The notes beneath the pieces were generated by a model. That model saw nothing but the letters and a program-made list of their open reading frames with translations. It had not been told where the DNA came from and ran no database searches. A DNA stretch of 64,000 nucleotides from Manihot esculenta (lineage: Eukaryota > Streptophyta > Magnoliopsida > Malpighiales > Euphorbiaceae), in contig NW_025215482.1 of the NCBI RefSeq assembly GCF_001659605.2, positions 760,135 to 824,134 on the forward strand, in the 5' to 3' direction. Numbering within the stretch: position 1 is the stretch's first letter; every line of letters starts with the position of its first letter. A program made the translations under genes and the position numbers. Shown piece by piece: positions 46,623-59,400 of the stretch.

Positions 46623-49600
46623 TCAAAACAAATATGGATACTGCTGGAGCATCGACTCCCGCGTCTCCCATGTACATTCTTCTAGGTTATGGTGGTTCCA
46701 TAGAACTTTCACCATCGGAATCTCCTTGTTCCTTAGCTGTCTGATCTGCGTGTCCAGAATCCGCACTGGCTGCTCTATATAGGTGAGATCTGTATGAATC
46801 TCCACCTCAGGCTCACTCAGAACCTGATTCGGATCTGACACAAACTGTCGTAGCATAGAAACATGAAATACCGGGTGAATTCTCTCCATAGAAGCAGGTA
46901 AATCCAGCTTATACGACACATTTCCGATCCTCTGCAACACCTCAAAGGGTCCAATGTACCGTGGAGCTAATTTACCTTTCTTCCCAAAACGAACCACTCC
47001 TTTCATTGGAGACACTTTCAGCAATACCCAAGTACCCTCCTGAAACTCTAACTGCTTCCTGCGAACGTCTGCATAACTTTTCTGTCTACTCTGAGCTGTT
47101 CTGATTCGTTCTCTGATCATGGGCACCATTCTACTGGTAATGTCTACTAACTCTGGCCCTGCAAGAGCCTTCTCTCCTACCTCTTCCCAGCAAACAGGGG
47201 ATCTGCACTTCCTCCCATACAAAGCTTCATAAGGAGCCATCCCAATGCTAGCATGATGACTGTTATTGTAGGCAAACTCCACCAAAGGTAGATGTTGCCT
47301 CCAAGAACCGCCAAAGTCTAACACACATAGTCGAAGCATATCCTCTATGGTCTGGATGGTCCTTTCTGACTGTCCATCAGTCTGTGGGTGGAAAGCAGTA
47401 CTAAAATCTAATCTCGTGCCTATTGCACTTTGCAGACTCCGCCAAAAGCGAGAGGTAAACTGAGGTCCTCTGTCAGAAACTATAGACACTGGAACTCCAT
47501 GTAATCTTACTATCTCATCCAGATAGACCTGTGCCAACTTATCCACAGAATAGTTACTCCGTACGGGAAGAAAATGAGCAGATTTCGTGAGTCTGTCCAC
47601 AATCACCCATATCGAGTCTATCCTGTTGGACGCTACTGGTAAACCCACTACAAAATCCATGGCTATGTTCTCCCATTTCCATTCTAGAATCGGTAATGGG
47701 TTAAGCATTCCGGCTGGTTTCTGATGCTCTAATTTCACCCTTTGACAAACCTCACAGGCTGTCACGAACTGCGCCACTTCTTTCTTCATGGCTGGCCACC
47801 AATAGACCCTTTTCAGATCCTGATACATCTTGGTGGCTCCTGGGTGAACACTATACCTCGCATTATGAGCTTCCCTCATAATGTCTTCCTTCACACTGCC
47901 CCTATCTGGTACACAAAGTCGACTCCCATAACGAAGGATCCCTTTGCTGTCAAATCTGAACTCTACATTATTGCCTGACTGAACAGTCCTGGCAATTTTC
48001 ATCAACTCAGGGTCCTCATGCTGTCTCTGAGCTATCTGCTCCAGAAACACAGGTGTCACTCTCATCTGTGCTATCAACGCACCTGTACCAGACAATTCTA
48101 GCTGTAATCCCTCGTCAAAGAGCTTATAAAGCTCCATCACAACTGGTCTCCGCTCTGCTGCTATATGGGATAAACTGCCTAGTGACTTCCGGCTTAGGGC
48201 GTCTGCGACAACATTCGCCTTACCCGGATGATACTGGATCTTACAATCATAATCACTGAGCAATTCTACCCATCTCCGCTGCCTCAAATTCAGCTCTCTC
48301 TGACTTAAGATGTACTGTAAACTCTTGTGATCAGTGAAGATCTCGCATTTAACCCCGTAAAGGTAATGCCGCCACATCTTAAGTGCAAAGATAACTGCTG
48401 CCATCTCTAGGTCATGGGTAGGGTAATTCAACTCGTGCTTCTTCAACTGTCTAGAAGCATAAGCTATTACTCTATTACTCTGCATCAATACACAACCCAA
48501 TCCCACTCGAGATGCATCACAGAACACTGTGAAGTCCTCATTACTGACCGGCAGAGCTAACACTGGTGCTGTTGTCAATCTCCTCTTGAGCTCCTCAAAG
48601 CTCTCTTCACACTGGTCTGACCAGATCAACTTCTGGTTCTTCTGAGTCAATTTGGTCATAGGAGCTGCTATCTTTGAGAAGTTCTGAACGAACCTCCTGT
48701 AGTAACCTGCCAGTCCCAGAAAGCTTTTAATCTCAGTCATTGTCGTGGGTCTGGGCCAGTTAGCTACAGCCTCTATCTTCTTGGGGTCTACCTCAATACC
48801 CTCTGCTGATACCACATGTCCCAAGAAGGCAATGCTCCGTAACCAAAATTCACACTTCGAGAACTTGGCATATAAACCATGCTCTCTCAGTGTCTGCAAA
48901 ACTGTCCTCAGATGCTGGGCATGCTCCTCTGCATCTCTGGAATACACTAAGATATCATCGATAAACACAATGACAAAGTGATCCAGAAACTCCCTGAATA
49001 CCCTGTTCATGAGATCCATAAATGCTGCAGGGGCGTTAGTCAACCCGAACGGCATCACTAAGAACTCATAATGCCCATATCTGGTCCGGAAAGCTGTCTT
49101 AGGCACGTCTGCCTCTCTGACTCGCAACTGATGATACCCAGATCTCAGATCTATTTTCGAGAAACAACCTGCTCCAGTTAGCTGGTCAAATAAATCATCA
49201 ATCCGAGGTAAGGGATACCTATTCTTGATAGTGACCTTGTTCAACTGTCTGTAGTCGATACAAAGTCTAAGGGATCCATCCTTCTTTCTGACAAAGAGCA
49301 CTGGAGCACCCCAAGGTGAGGTACTAGGGCGGATGAAACCCTTATCTACCAAGTCCTGCAACTGCGCTTTCAACTCTGTTAACTCAACTGGCGCCATCCT
49401 GTAGGGAGGAATAGAGATAGGTCTGATACCTGGCAGTAATTCAATTTCAAACCCTATCTCCCTATCAGGTGGTAGTCCTGGCAAGTCGTCTGGGAACACA
49501 TCGAGAAACTCTCGGACTACTGGTACTGTGGCTGGTTCCCTCACCTGACTGTCTAGCTCTCTCACATGAGCTAGAAACCCCTGACAACCCCTCCTAAGCA

Positions 49601-51578
49601 AACGACGAGCCTGAAGGGCTGAAATCATACCTCTGGGTGTACCTCTCCTGTCTCCTCTGAAGACACACTCTGACCCATCCTGGTCTCTGAGACTCACTAA
49701 CTTCTCTCGACAGTCCAACGTAGCACTATATGCAGATAGCCAATCCATCCCTAGAATGACATCAAACTCTGTCAAGTATAGAACCACAAGGTCAGCTGGA
49801 AGGCATCTACCCTCTATAAATACTGGACTGAAACGACAGACTGACACTGCCACTGATGGGTCACATCTAGGTCCACTGACCCAGAGAGGATACTCTAACT
49901 CAGAACTGATCAAACCCACTCGCTCTATGGCTCTCGAAGCAATAAAGGAATGAGAAGCACCGGGGTCCATCAAAGCATACACATCTGAACACCCAATGAT
50001 GAGATTACCTGACACCACTGTGTTCGACGTGTTAGCCTCCTCCTGTGTCACTGTGAAAATCCGTGCTGGGGCTACCGGATTTCCACCTCGGGAACCTGCT
50101 GCTGAAGTAGAGGCTGCCCCTCTCCCTCTACCTCTGCCACTACTCTGAGGCATGGCTGGAGCCACTGGCTGCCCTACTGGCTGTGCTACACTGCCTGAAC
50201 TCATCTGCTGGGAAGGTGCCACAAAAGTCACCTGAGGACACTCTCGAGCGAAATGCCCCACCTGTCCACATCTAAAATAGGCTGAAGATCCCAACTGACA
50301 AGCTCCTCTGTGTGGTCGTCCACATCTCCTACATGCTGGAATAGCTGTGCCAGAGCTTGAGCCACTACCCATTCCCAGACCAGACTTGACTTTACTCCAG
50401 AACCTACTCTTTGTTCCTTTTGTCTTATCCCATCTTTTGCTATCTGAGGTGCCTGAACTGGGGGCCTTAGAACCTGAAGCCTGTGCCTGAGACTGTTTTT
50501 GAATCTTGGCACTAGCTTCCATCTTTCTAGCTGCATCCACAATAGAGTGGAAACTCTCCTTTTCTGCTGGAAGGATCAAAGAAGAATACTTGGGATGTAG
50601 TCTCATGGTATATCTTCTAGCTTTCTTCTGATCAGTATCATAGGCCTGACCCACGTACTGAAGCAAATCTAGGAACTTATCCGTAAACTCATCAACCGTC
50701 ATCTCATCTGTTTGTCTTAACTGCTCAAACTCTATTAGCTTCATCTCCCTGGAGCTATCAGGAAAAGCCCATCCTGCAAACTCATTAGCAAACTCTCCCC
50801 ATGACATACTGTTCATTCTAGGCTTGATATAGTTTCTGAACCATTCCCGAGCCTTTCTACACTTTAGTGTAAATCCCGCCATCTCAATGGCTCTACTACC
50901 ATCCGCACCCAACTCATCAGTAATCATTTTCACACATCTCAGATACTCAAATGGATCATCTCCTGTATTAAACTTCGGAGCATCCAATTTAAGGTACTCA
51001 GTCATCTGCACCTTACTCCCAGATGAACTAGGTGGAGGTATTTGTACATCAGGGACTACTGGTTCTGTTTGTGGTGGTGGAGGTACTGGTTCATTTATTT
51101 CTGGGTGTGCTGCACTTGAATGGATAGGGGAGGATGGATACATAGGATATTGAGGATATGGGGGATATAATGGGTAATAATAAGGATATGGCATATATGG
51201 CATAGATGTAGGATATGGGTCAAATCGAGAGTACTCCGACATACCTTCCATCGGATACTCTGGATCTTGGGAAACAGCTGGATAATCAAACCCTGAGGCC
51301 TGAACACCTCCCAGAGATTCTCCCATACCTTCATCCATAGACGGATCAGTCTCCATGGCCTCCCTCCCTTCCTCTGATCTACCTCCTCTAACTATCCCTC
51401 TTCGGCTCTCGTCTACAGACCTTCTAGGGTCTATTGACATGCCTTCCCTGCTAGATCTCTGAGACCTTGCCCTTGGCAATGCAGGAGGACGAGCAGCGAA
51501 TCCCTCACTATCTGATGGGACTCCAGTCAATCGAGCTGATCGACGAGTTCCTCGCATCTTAACTCTGAAAAACAACAC
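46623..51578 (-). CDS. Element D Gag-Pol polyprotein
   Basis: 1651 residues, one frame, no break. Gag core is at about 195-355. CCHC region: C416-X2-C419 begins a first motif, and the second reads [14 protein letters not shown], with Tyr434 where the first Cys is expected. The protease motif is DPGAS (538); DPG in place of DSG or DTG is also seen in other plant elements of this group. RT has catalytic FIDD (872-875). RNase H starts at Asp1021 and ends at ADALSRK. The integrase zinc finger is His1238, His1245, Cys1275, Cys1278; the core is Asp1308, Asp1369, Glu1405 with DD35E spacing. A GPF module sits near 1543, and a chromodomain-like tail at about 1598-1650 ([12 protein letters not shown]). 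This makes it a Tekay/Del-type chromovirus. The true start may be Met1 (51578) or Met8 (51557). Confidence 0.94.
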   Translation of the reverse strand: MLFFRVKMRGTRRSARLTGVPSDSEGFAARPPALPRARSQRSSREGMSIDPRRSVDESRRGIVRGGRSEEGREAMETDPSMDEGMGESLGGVQASGFDYPAVSQDPEYPMEGMSEYSRFDPYPTSMPYMPYPYYYPLYPPYPQYPMYPSSPIHSSAAHPEINEPVPPPPQTEPVVPDVQIPPPSSSGSKVQMTEYLKLDAPKFNTGDDPFEYLRCVKMITDELGADGSRAIEMAGFTLKCRKAREWFRNYIKPRMNSMSWGEFANEFAGWAFPDSSREMKLIEFEQLRQTDEMTVDEFTDKFLDLLQYVGQAYDTDQKKARRYTMRLHPKYSSLILPAEKESFHSIVDAARKMEASAKIQKQSQAQASGSKAPSSGTSDSKRWDKTKGTKSRFWSKVKSGLGMGSGSSSGTAIPACRRCGRPHRGACQLGSSAYFRCGQVGHFARECPQVTFVAPSQQMSSGSVAQPVGQPVAPAMPQSSGRGRGRGAASTSAAGSRGGNPVAPARIFTVTQEEANTSNTVVSGNLIIGCSDVYALMDPGASHSFIASRAIERVGLISSELEYPLWVSGPRCDPSVAVSVCRFSPVFIEGRCLPADLVVLYLTEFDVILGMDWLSAYSATLDCREKLVSLRDQDGSECVFRGDRRGTPRGMISALQARRLLRRGCQGFLAHVRELDSQVREPATVPVVREFLDVFPDDLPGLPPDREIGFEIELLPGIRPISIPPYRMAPVELTELKAQLQDLVDKGFIRPSTSPWGAPVLFVRKKDGSLRLCIDYRQLNKVTIKNRYPLPRIDDLFDQLTGAGCFSKIDLRSGYHQLRVREADVPKTAFRTRYGHYEFLVMPFGLTNAPAAFMDLMNRVFREFLDHFVIVFIDDILVYSRDAEEHAQHLRTVLQTLREHGLYAKFSKCEFWLRSIAFLGHVVSAEGIEVDPKKIEAVANWPRPTTMTEIKSFLGLAGYYRRFVQNFSKIAAPMTKLTQKNQKLIWSDQCEESFEELKRRLTTAPVLALPVSNEDFTVFCDASRVGLGCVLMQSNRVIAYASRQLKKHELNYPTHDLEMAAVIFALKMWRHYLYGVKCEIFTDHKSLQYILSQRELNLRQRRWVELLSDYDCKIQYHPGKANVVADALSRKSLGSLSHIAAERRPVVMELYKLFDEGLQLELSGTGALIAQMRVTPVFLEQIAQRQHEDPELMKIARTVQSGNNVEFRFDSKGILRYGSRLCVPDRGSVKEDIMREAHNARYSVHPGATKMYQDLKRVYWWPAMKKEVAQFVTACEVCQRVKLEHQKPAGMLNPLPILEWKWENIAMDFVVGLPVASNRIDSIWVIVDRLTKSAHFLPVRSNYSVDKLAQVYLDEIVRLHGVPVSIVSDRGPQFTSRFWRSLQSAIGTRLDFSTAFHPQTDGQSERTIQTIEDMLRLCVLDFGGSWRQHLPLVEFAYNNSHHASIGMAPYEALYGRKCRSPVCWEEVGEKALAGPELVDITSRMVPMIRERIRTAQSRQKSYADVRRKQLEFQEGTWVLLKVSPMKGVVRFGKKGKLAPRYIGPFEVLQRIGNVSYKLDLPASMERIHPVFHVSMLRQFVSDPNQVLSEPEVEIHTDLTYIEQPVRILDTQIRQLRNKEIPMVKVLWNHHNLEECTWETRESMLQQYPYLF

Positions 51579-51759
51579 ATACTTTAGCGTATCAGCACAT
51601 AAACATATAGCTCAATTATAATACACATGCACATTGCATAGAATCACAAAGACAGGACTCCACATCCTATCCTAGTGGACATGATTCCCTATTGTGCTTG
51701 ACCAACTGTTCTCTATGAGCCCGACACTCTCTCTATAGGTCCGATCATGTGAACCTAGG

Positions 51760-51771
51760 GCTCTGATACCA
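51760..51771 (-). other. primer binding site, initiator-Met tRNA (element D)
   Basis: Minus-strand TGGTATCAGAGC, three bases inside the 5' LTR edge at 51775. A leader of about 180 bp separates it from the polyprotein start. Confidence 0.93.
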
Positions 51772-51774
51772 ATC

Positions 51775-53937
51775 TGTAACGACCCCAAAATGGACCGTCA
51801 CCGGCGCTAGGATTCAGGTCGGCTTAAGGCCGCCAGAACCCGTAGCAAGCCTGCTATACCCTCTGTGTACCTGTAAATCTCATACATGATCAAACATAAA
51901 CTGTGAACATAACAATTCTTTTCTCTGTACCAGGGCTTACCCTGTGTATGCACTATCTCAGTACCCAGTACTCTGTACCCCTGACTAGAGCTTGCTCTAG
52001 ATGGGTTGTCTCATACTTGGTAAGCCTGGTTTTTCACATACTCTATAAACACATATACATATACAGATCATGTACACAACAAAAGATTTACAACACAAAC
52101 CACTAAGTCAAGCACATATCTAACTGAATATACCACAAGCATATCTCTTTAATATTACATGTCCACTCTAAGCTATTACAAGCCTCTTCTCTTTTTCTGA
52201 CTTCTGACTTCTTCTGAACATCCCCTGTACACTGTACACTGAACCTGCAAAACTGGGGTTAAGGGAGTGGGATGAGCTCTATAGCCCAGTGAGTAGAATA
52301 CAAAAACATTTCAATAAAATATGATCTGATGGAATGCATCATAACACAGACAGTCCACATCAAGAGTAAACCTGTCACCACATAGTCCCAGTAAACCGTG
52401 CCAGGCCGTAGACTGGGGTCCTGGTCTTCCTGTACCATATATGTATATGTGTATATAACACCTGTACTTACCCTTTGCCAGCATAGACCGTTTGCCTATA
52501 CCCGCCAGGCCGTAGAATGGGGTCCTGGACTTCCTATACTTGCCAGGCCGTAGAATGGGGTCTTGGACTTCCTGTCTGGAACTACTGGATCATTCAGCAT
52601 TTACCCACACCAATAAGGAAGCAATGCAATGCAACATCTTTATGCATTCTAATGCACTCACCCTATGACATAAATATGATGCATGAAATATGCTAAAAGT
52701 AGTTAATGTCTGAATTAAATCAAGGAATCAGTTTAGTTCCACTCACCTCTGGCTCTGGACTGACTCTGCAGGTTCTGTACACTCTGGAGCAGTACTCACT
52801 GCTGCTCTCTCTGGTTCCTCTGGTCTGTATAAGCACATAAAGACTCAATATGAGGGACCAAACTATCATAAGCATAACTCTATAACCTCCCCAAGAATCC
52901 CCTTAAACTCACTCTAAAACTCAAGCAAAGCATGCAAAAGAAGAGCTAAATAGGACACTTTCGGCGGAAGGTTCGGCGGCCGAATGTCCTCTCCAGAGAC
53001 GAAACTCAAACACCTTCGGCGGCACCTTCGGCGGCCGAATCCCCCAAACAGAGCCGAACATGCAAAAACACTCGGGGGCAAGCTGTGGCAACCAAGTCAC
53101 CAAGCAGGAGGTTCGGCGGCCGAATGATCCTTCGGCTGCCGAACCTGAGTTCATCCAGAACTCAGCTTCAACGGCAAACCATCTTTTCCTTCCCTTCAAC
53201 CACTCAAACCATATATACTCCACCTCCTCAACACACATATACTCATGTATATGATCACAGGGGTCCAAACTTATCTAATAACCCCAAACCACAAATCACA
53301 CATAACACATAAACATGTATAACTCATCAAAACTATCATTACTAATCTACACATGCATCTCCCTCTCCCCAACTCCATACAACCTTCAGAAAACATAGAA
53401 ACATGGTCAAGAGCCTTACTTACCTCCTGTACCAAGAAGATGAACACTCTGAACTAAGGACAACAGTCCAACTCTCCTCAAACTCTCAAACTCACACAAA
53501 CGGAGCTTTTTTGCTTCCAAACCTTGTGATGCATGAGCTGCTCAAACGCAGCAAATAAACCAGGGGAGACGTGGCCAAGCTTCTGGCAACAAGGTGGACA
53601 TAACACCTGTCCAAAATGCTGACTAAGGATGCCCAAAAGCTGGCTGGCCAACTCAATTTCGGCTGCCCAATCGCATGCAAACGCATGCAACCTTCGGGGG
53701 CCGAACTTCCCTTCGGAAGCCAAACACTTTCGGCGGCCGAACTTACTTTTGGCGGCCGAACTTGGCTCAACTGCCTTAGGTCATTTCAACTCAAAACTCA
53801 CTTCTCTTAACCTTAAAACATCAACACACATCACACCACATAGTACAACAAATATCCTACCCTTATATAGAATCCCAACACCCCGGAGTCCACCAAACAA
53901 TAGGAATTCCGGTGCCGGACTCTAGCCGGGTATTACA
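51775..53937 (-). repeat. Element D 5' LTR
   Basis: 2163 bp, the same length as the 3' LTR, with 14 substitutions and no indel by hand comparison. This is the promoter copy for minus-strand transcription. It has the same short-repeat and inverted-motif clusters as the 3' LTR. Confidence 0.95.
53862..53869 (-). promoter_or_regulatory. candidate TATA box of element D
   Basis: Minus-strand TATATAAG, about 70 bp inside the U3 edge of the 5' LTR. If used, U3 would be very short and R-U5 about 2 kb. Other A/T-rich strings in the LTR could serve instead. Confidence 0.35.
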
Positions 53938-53942
53938 ATATA
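53938..53942. other. target site duplication of D, right
   Basis: ATATA matching 44378-44382, the 5-bp duplication typical of Ty3/gypsy integrases. Confidence 0.93.
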
Positions 53943-55019
53943 TCACTTTGCAACAAAAATCAATGGAGATCTTAAATAACAAAGTAATAATATCCTTAAG
54001 CATGAAATCACAAGAATATTGAATAACAAAAGGTAAAACAATGAATGTCCAAGTCTCTCAATCCACAATACAACTAAAGCTTCACTTGATCTTCAACTAG
54101 AATGAAAGGTTTCAGCCACTCATGGCTGAAACAAAAACCATAAAGAAAGGTAGAAGAAGAAAAGAAGAAGCCGAAGGTGGTGGAGGCGCGGCCTTGCTTG
54201 ATCCGGATGGAGAAGGAGAAGATGAGTCTGAAAGTGTCCAAATTCGTGGCTGCCAAAGAGAGTACCTTTTTATAGAGTTTTGATGCTGCCTAGGTCTTCC
54301 TTATTAGTGTAGAGGCTGCCCAAGTTGCTGCCCAAACTCAACTTGCTGCCCAAGTTGTTGCAGAAGAGGAAAGAATCGTAATGCATGCACTTCAGAAGGC
54401 AGGTGCGCGCAGATGGCTTTCAGAATAGGAAAGGAGCGTACCTTGTGTCTGAAAAGGAAGGAAGAGCGATCCAAGGATGCCAATAGAGGAAGAAAAGTCG
54501 TGGCTTGCTCTGCAGGAGAGAGGCATGCGTGCGGATAGCACTGAAAGGGAAGGAGGCGCGCGGATCAGGCTTCGCAGAAGAGGTAGGCGCGCGGACAGCA
54601 CTGTATAGGAAATATTTGCTGTCCAAACTTCCTATTTAGATGGATCCTCTATTGAATTATGAATCTGGACTGTATGAAGGCCAAGTGCATAGAGATCTCC
54701 TTCCTGAATAGGGAGTGGCGCGCAGATTATGTTGCAAGAGGCAAGTGGTGCGCAGTCATTGAATGCAGAAGGGAAAGTGGATCTGCCAAGTCTTTCCTTT
54801 TTAGGTGGAGCCTTCGTTTGAATTTTAAACGTTGAACGCAGAAGAGGCAAGTGTGCCTTCATGAGATCTCGCTGCCTAAATTGGAAGATATGACTGCTGC
54901 AGTATGTGCACATCTTTGAATAAGGAAAGAAATATCTGCGATTTGAATTTTAAATAATCCTCTGACCGAGCTTTCCTTATTTGCTTTTGCCTCTGCACTT
55001 TCCTCATTTGAAGACTTCC

Positions 55020-55240
55020 CTTTTCTGAAAACTTGCCTTATTTGAAGACTTTCCTTTCTTGGCACACGTTCTAAACAAGGCAGGAAGGATTCTGCAGTCC
55101 GAATTTCGGACAGTTTGCTGGCTGCGCTCTTTGACTCTTTCCTTGTTTGGCACTTTCCATATATGAAACTTTCCTTATTTGGAACTTTCCATATATGAAA
55201 ACTTTCCTTTTCTGGAACTTTCCATATTTGGCACTTTTTG
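55020..55240 (-). repeat. CTTTCC repeats in element C U3
   Basis: Degenerate units of about 20-30 bp built on AACTTTCC(A/T)TAT(A/T)TG and TTTGGCACTTTCC, near the outer (U3) end of the LTR in element orientation. The same set is in the right LTR at about 62204-62424. A promoter or enhancer role is only inferred from their place in U3. Confidence 0.55.
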
Positions 55241-55382
55241 GCAGTTTTAACCACATTTTCTCCAGAATGTCTTTTCACACCTAGTTTCTGTAGAACATGA
55301 ACAAAACAACCAAATTAGGCAGAAACTGTGCAAATAAACATCATTAAGATCATGATAATATGGCCTAAAATGCGCTCTGTCA

Positions 55383-55399
55383 AATACCCCCACACCTAA
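55383..55399 (-). other. polypurine tract of element C, LTR-adjacent copy
   Basis: Minus-strand TTAGGTGTGGGGGTA ending two bases before the 3' LTR. This G-rich box is the expected plus-strand primer. A 15-of-15 identical box lies 922 bp upstream at 56307-56321. Confidence 0.85.
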
Positions 55400-55403
55400 C
55401 CCT

Positions 55404-55421
55404 TTGCTTGTCCTCAAGCAA
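55404..55421 (-). other. hairpin next to LTR-adjacent polypurine tract (element C)
   Basis: Arms TTGCTTG and CAAGCAA (7 bp) around a TCCT loop (AGGA in element sense), four bases from the polypurine box. A hairpin with different arms but the same loop and spacing sits at the internal copy of the box. Confidence 0.75.
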
Positions 55422-56306
55422 ACAAACACAGTTGAACAAACTCTCTTCACTTAGATCCTTTATGTCTACTTAAGCTCTTACTCTAGACCCCTATTTTGAA
55501 TCATTGCAATAAAGAATGTATGCATCAAGGTTACTTACCTCTTTCCTTGTTTCCCTTTACTTACCATGGTTAGGATTGGTTTTCCTCAAGAGAGAGATCA
55601 TACATGCATTAGTTCTTGTTCATTCAAAGACTTAATCTAGCTTTCAGAGTGACTTGCCCTTACCTTGAAGTACTTAATTCAGCCTTTTTGCACTTTAAAC
55701 TTGCTTGGAAAAGTCACCAACCTTTTGACGTGAAGGTACATATTGGTGATACCCACCCCCAGTTACTCAGTTGGTCACCTGTCCAAGTGGCTACTAGCTC
55801 TGTTCATAGTCTGTTGACCATTGGAACAGTTTTCACATTGTGCTTATGAAGTCTAGGCCTTTTCTGAATTTCTTTTCTCAATGATTTGGTCAAATCAACA
55901 CCAATTGCTAACAAGTCACATTAAGTTCATTCACACAATTTCAATTTATTCTCATCAGTTGAGGGTCATCAGTATGTTTTTCACCATGGCAAGCTCAAGG
56001 ATTCAATTCAAAAGCAATTCCCAAACATGAATACATCTTATTGCAATTGATTCAACCTAGGTTTAAAGAGTCATCACATCAATGGGGCCATGGAGAGAAA
56101 GTTCATTCAACATAGTTTGTTCAGTTTGAGTAAAGCAAATCAAGAAGAAGATTGTGGATGAGTGTGTTATTGAAAGCAAGAAAAAATGAAAAATTTTAAA
56201 AAACTGAAAGCAAAACGCAAAGCATGAATCTGAAAGGAAATCTGAAAGCAAAAAAAAACGCAATCTAAAAGGGAAAAATGTGTCTAAAGCAAAAATTAAA
56301 ATGCCG
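55422..56306 (-). other. element C 3' non-coding region
   Basis: About 0.9 kb between the two polypurine boxes. I see no convincing protein: the longest frames (84 codons minus, 77 codons plus) lack family signatures. Some Athila elements carry an extra envelope-like frame in this part; none is recognisable here. A/T-rich low-complexity stretches such as GCAAAAAAAAACGC lie near 56250. Confidence 0.7.
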
Positions 56307-56321
56307 TACCCCCACACCTAA
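56307..56321 (-). other. internal copy of polypurine box (element C)
   Basis: Minus-strand TTAGGTGTGGGGGTA, identical over 15 bases to the copy beside the LTR. It lies about 90 bp after the polyprotein stop and could act as a second plus-strand start; that is inference. Confidence 0.75.
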
Positions 56322-56325
56322 ATCA

Positions 56326-56343
56326 TACATTGTCCTCAATGTA
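56326..56343 (-). other. hairpin next to internal polypurine box (element C)
   Basis: Arms TACATTG and CAATGTA (7 bp) around TCCT, four bases from the box. Several arm positions differ from the hairpin at 55404-55421, yet all seven pairs are kept. Confidence 0.75.
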
Positions 56344-56413
56344 ATAGAAACATAAAAGAACAAAGAAACTGAGTACTTCCCTTGGTGTGGTTGGCATGGT
56401 GCGATGAGCCTAT

Positions 56414-59400
56414 TCAGAGTGAGTGATGATCTAGTGGAATTTCTTCCACTAGTTGTACTTTGAATCCTTCGTAGTAAGGCTTCAGGCGATGGCCATTCAC
56501 CTTGAACTGCTTTCCTGTATCTATACTGCGAATGTCTACTGCTCCATGAGGGTAAGTGTACTCAACAATGAATGGTCCAATCCACCTAGATCGTAGCTTC
56601 CCTGGAAACAGTTTCAAACGAGAATCAAAAAGTAAGACTTTATCACCAACCTCGAAGTGCTTCCTTGAAATTCGGTTGTCATGGGAGGCCTTGATCTTGG
56701 TTTTGTAGTCCCACGAAGTGTCATATGCATCTCTTCTTATCTCTTCTAGCTCTTGCAGTTGCAACTTGCGATGGTGTCCAGCTTCTTTTAGATCCATGTT
56801 GCAATTCTTGACAGCCCAGTAGGCTTTGTGCTCTATTTCAACTGGAAGGTGACATGCTTTTCCATAGACCAGTCTATAAGGAGACATACCTATGGGTGTT
56901 TTGTAGGCTGTTCTGTATGCCCACAAGGCGTCTTCCAGTTTTGTACTCCAATCTTTTCTGCTAGGTGACACGGTTTTTTCTAGAATGGCTTTGATCTCTC
57001 TGTTGGACACTTCAGCTTGTCCATTAGTCTGCGGATGATATGCGGTGGATGTTCTGTGCACCACATTGTGCTTCTTGAGAAGATTTGCAACGACCTTGTT
57101 GCAAAAGTGGGTGCCTCTGTCACTGATGATTGCCTTGGGAACTCCATGCCTAGCAAAAATGTTAGTTTTTACAAAATCAACTACTGCCCTTGCATCATCT
57201 GTCTTAGTTGCTTTGGCCTCCACCCATTTGGACACATAGTCCACTGCAAGAATGATGTAAGTGTATCCAAAAGAAGGTGGGAAGGGGCCCATGAAATCTA
57301 TGCCCCATACATCAAATACCTCACAAACCATGATGGGGTTTTGTGGCATTTGGCTTTTGTTGCCAAGATTTCCTGTTTGTTGGCATCTACCACATGTCCT
57401 GCAAAACAGATTAGCATCTCGAAAAAGAGTAGGCCAAAAGAATCCACATTCAAGTATTTTATGAGCTGTTTTTCGTGGTCCGAAATGGCCACCACAACTG
57501 TATGAGTGACAGAATGTGAGTACTGAAGCGATTTCTTGATCTGGAATGCATCTCCTTATCATCTGATCAGAACAATGTCTCCACAGGTATGGTTCATCCC
57601 AAACATAGTACTTTGCATCATTCTTTATTTTGTCTCTTGTGTGCTTGGGCATGTCAGAAGGTAGATTACCTGTAGCAAGGTAGTTTACAATATCTGCGTA
57701 CCATGGTTCATCATCCTGGGTGTGGTGGACCTGCTCATAGAGGTCATTCTCACTCTCTTCAGACTTCAAAATTTGTTGTGAAGGGGATTCTGTTTGTTCA
57801 TGAACCATTTGCGCTGGAGCTGGAGGCAGAAGATGTTGCGGAAGTGGCTCAGGAGGCGCCGATTGAGGCATTGAAGAGTTCGGCGGCCTAAGGATGCCTT
57901 TCTGCGGAAGCTGAAAGGTCTTCTGCGATTGGTCCTGCAGTCCTTTATGGAGTGGTGCGATTTCCACCTGTTCTTCCTGCAGTGGTTTGCAGCTCAGCTC
58001 TTGAATGCTGCAGACGGTTTCTGTCAATTCTGGCTCTTCATTTTTCAGATCAGATTCCCTGCAAAAGTCACGGTTTAGCACATCAGCATGATTCTCATTA
58101 AAAATCTGTTGACTCAAACAATCAATCATGTCTAAACCATAAACAGGGGAAAAATCGTGGGGAAATTTCATTGCATCATAGACATTAAATTTGATTACTT
58201 CCCCTTCAAATTCCATGGTCAAGGTACCATCGTGCACATCTATTTTGGTTCTGGCAGTGCTCAAGAAAGGACGTCCAAGAAGGATGTCTGAAGATGTGCT
58301 GCAGCGGTCTTCCTTAGTGTCAATCACGTAAAAGTCTGCTGGGAAGACAAGCTCATCTACTTGCACTAGAACATCTTCGAGCACACCTTTTGGGTATACC
58401 ACGGATCTGTCAGCTAGTTGAATTACAACTCTAGTTTCCTTCAATGCACCTGCATTCAAAGAATTGTAAATGGACAGGGGCATAACATTTATCGATGCAC
58501 CTAGATCACACATAGCCTTTCTAATCCCAACATTTCCTATCTTACAAGAGATTGCAAACATGCCCTTGTCCTTACACTTGGCTGGAAGTTCTCTTTTAAT
58601 GACAGCTGTCACAACTTCACCTACACTTACCTTTTCCCTCTCTGCCAGTTTCCTTCTGTTGGTACATAGTTCTTTCAAAAATTTCGCGTACCTGGGAATC
58701 TGCTTCACAGCATCTAGCAGAGGTATGTTGATCTGCACCTTCCTGAAGGTGTCAAGGATCTCCCTTTCCTCTTTTTCTTTCTGTGCTTTCTCAAATCTCT
58801 TCGGAAAAGGGGGAGGGATCTGAAAACGTACCTGGGGGTCATCCTTTTGCGCAGAAGGTGCTTCAGTTTGCGCAGGAGGATGGCTAGCCGGCTCAGGTGG
58901 ATGTTGCGCAGGGGTGGTTTCAGCTGAAACCTCTGATTGTTGCGCAGGAATGGTTTTTGGCTCATCTGTCTTGGTATGTTGGAGCTCCTTCCCACTTCTC
59001 AGTGTTATAGCATTCACATTCTCTCTAGGATTGTCTTCTGTTTGAGAAGGTAACTTACCTTGAATGCCAGATCTGTTCATTGCGGAGGCCAATTCCCCGA
59101 TCTGCAGTTGCAGCACTTGTATTGTCTTTATCAACTCACCAATGGCATGGTCTGAATTTGCAGGTGCTGGTTGGACTTGATTCCTGGGGCTGATCTGATT
59201 GTTTGTCCTGGCGTAGCTGAAATTGGGGTGGTCTCTCCAACCTGGGTTATATGTGTTAGAATAAGGATCACGTCTTACCTGATTGTTGTATCCTCCAATT
59301 GCATTAACGTGCTGGTCCTCTTCTTGAAGTGTGGGACATTGATCAGTTGGGTGTCCCACATAGGCACATAAACCACATGGTCGAAGTTGCTGAGGCTGTT

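Larger units (their letters stand above)
44383..53937 (-). mobile_element. Element D: complete Tekay/Del-like chromovirus nested in C
   Basis: 9555-bp minus-strand element with two 2163-bp LTRs (TGTAACG to ATTACA), an initiator-Met primer site, one intact 1651-codon polyprotein and a polypurine tract. A 5-bp target duplication, ATATA, flanks it at 44378-44382 and 53938-53942, and the uninterrupted LTR of C shows the single ATATA at the same place. The LTRs differ at 14 positions (12 transitions). It is the only element here with a full set of domains and no coding break. Confidence 0.95.
53938..55382 (-). repeat. Element C 3' LTR, inner part
   Basis: Resumes with the duplicated ATATA after element D and runs to CGCTCTGTCA at 55382. 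It contains a TATAAAAA box (complement of 54267-54274) and CTTTCC-rich repeats at about 55020-55240. It differs from the right LTR at five positions seen by eye. Confidence 0.94.

Noticed and set aside
56063..56317. 84-codon minus-strand frame as an envelope-like gene of element C
   Set aside because: It is short, A/T-biased and overlaps the polypurine box, with no convincing signal peptide plus membrane design.
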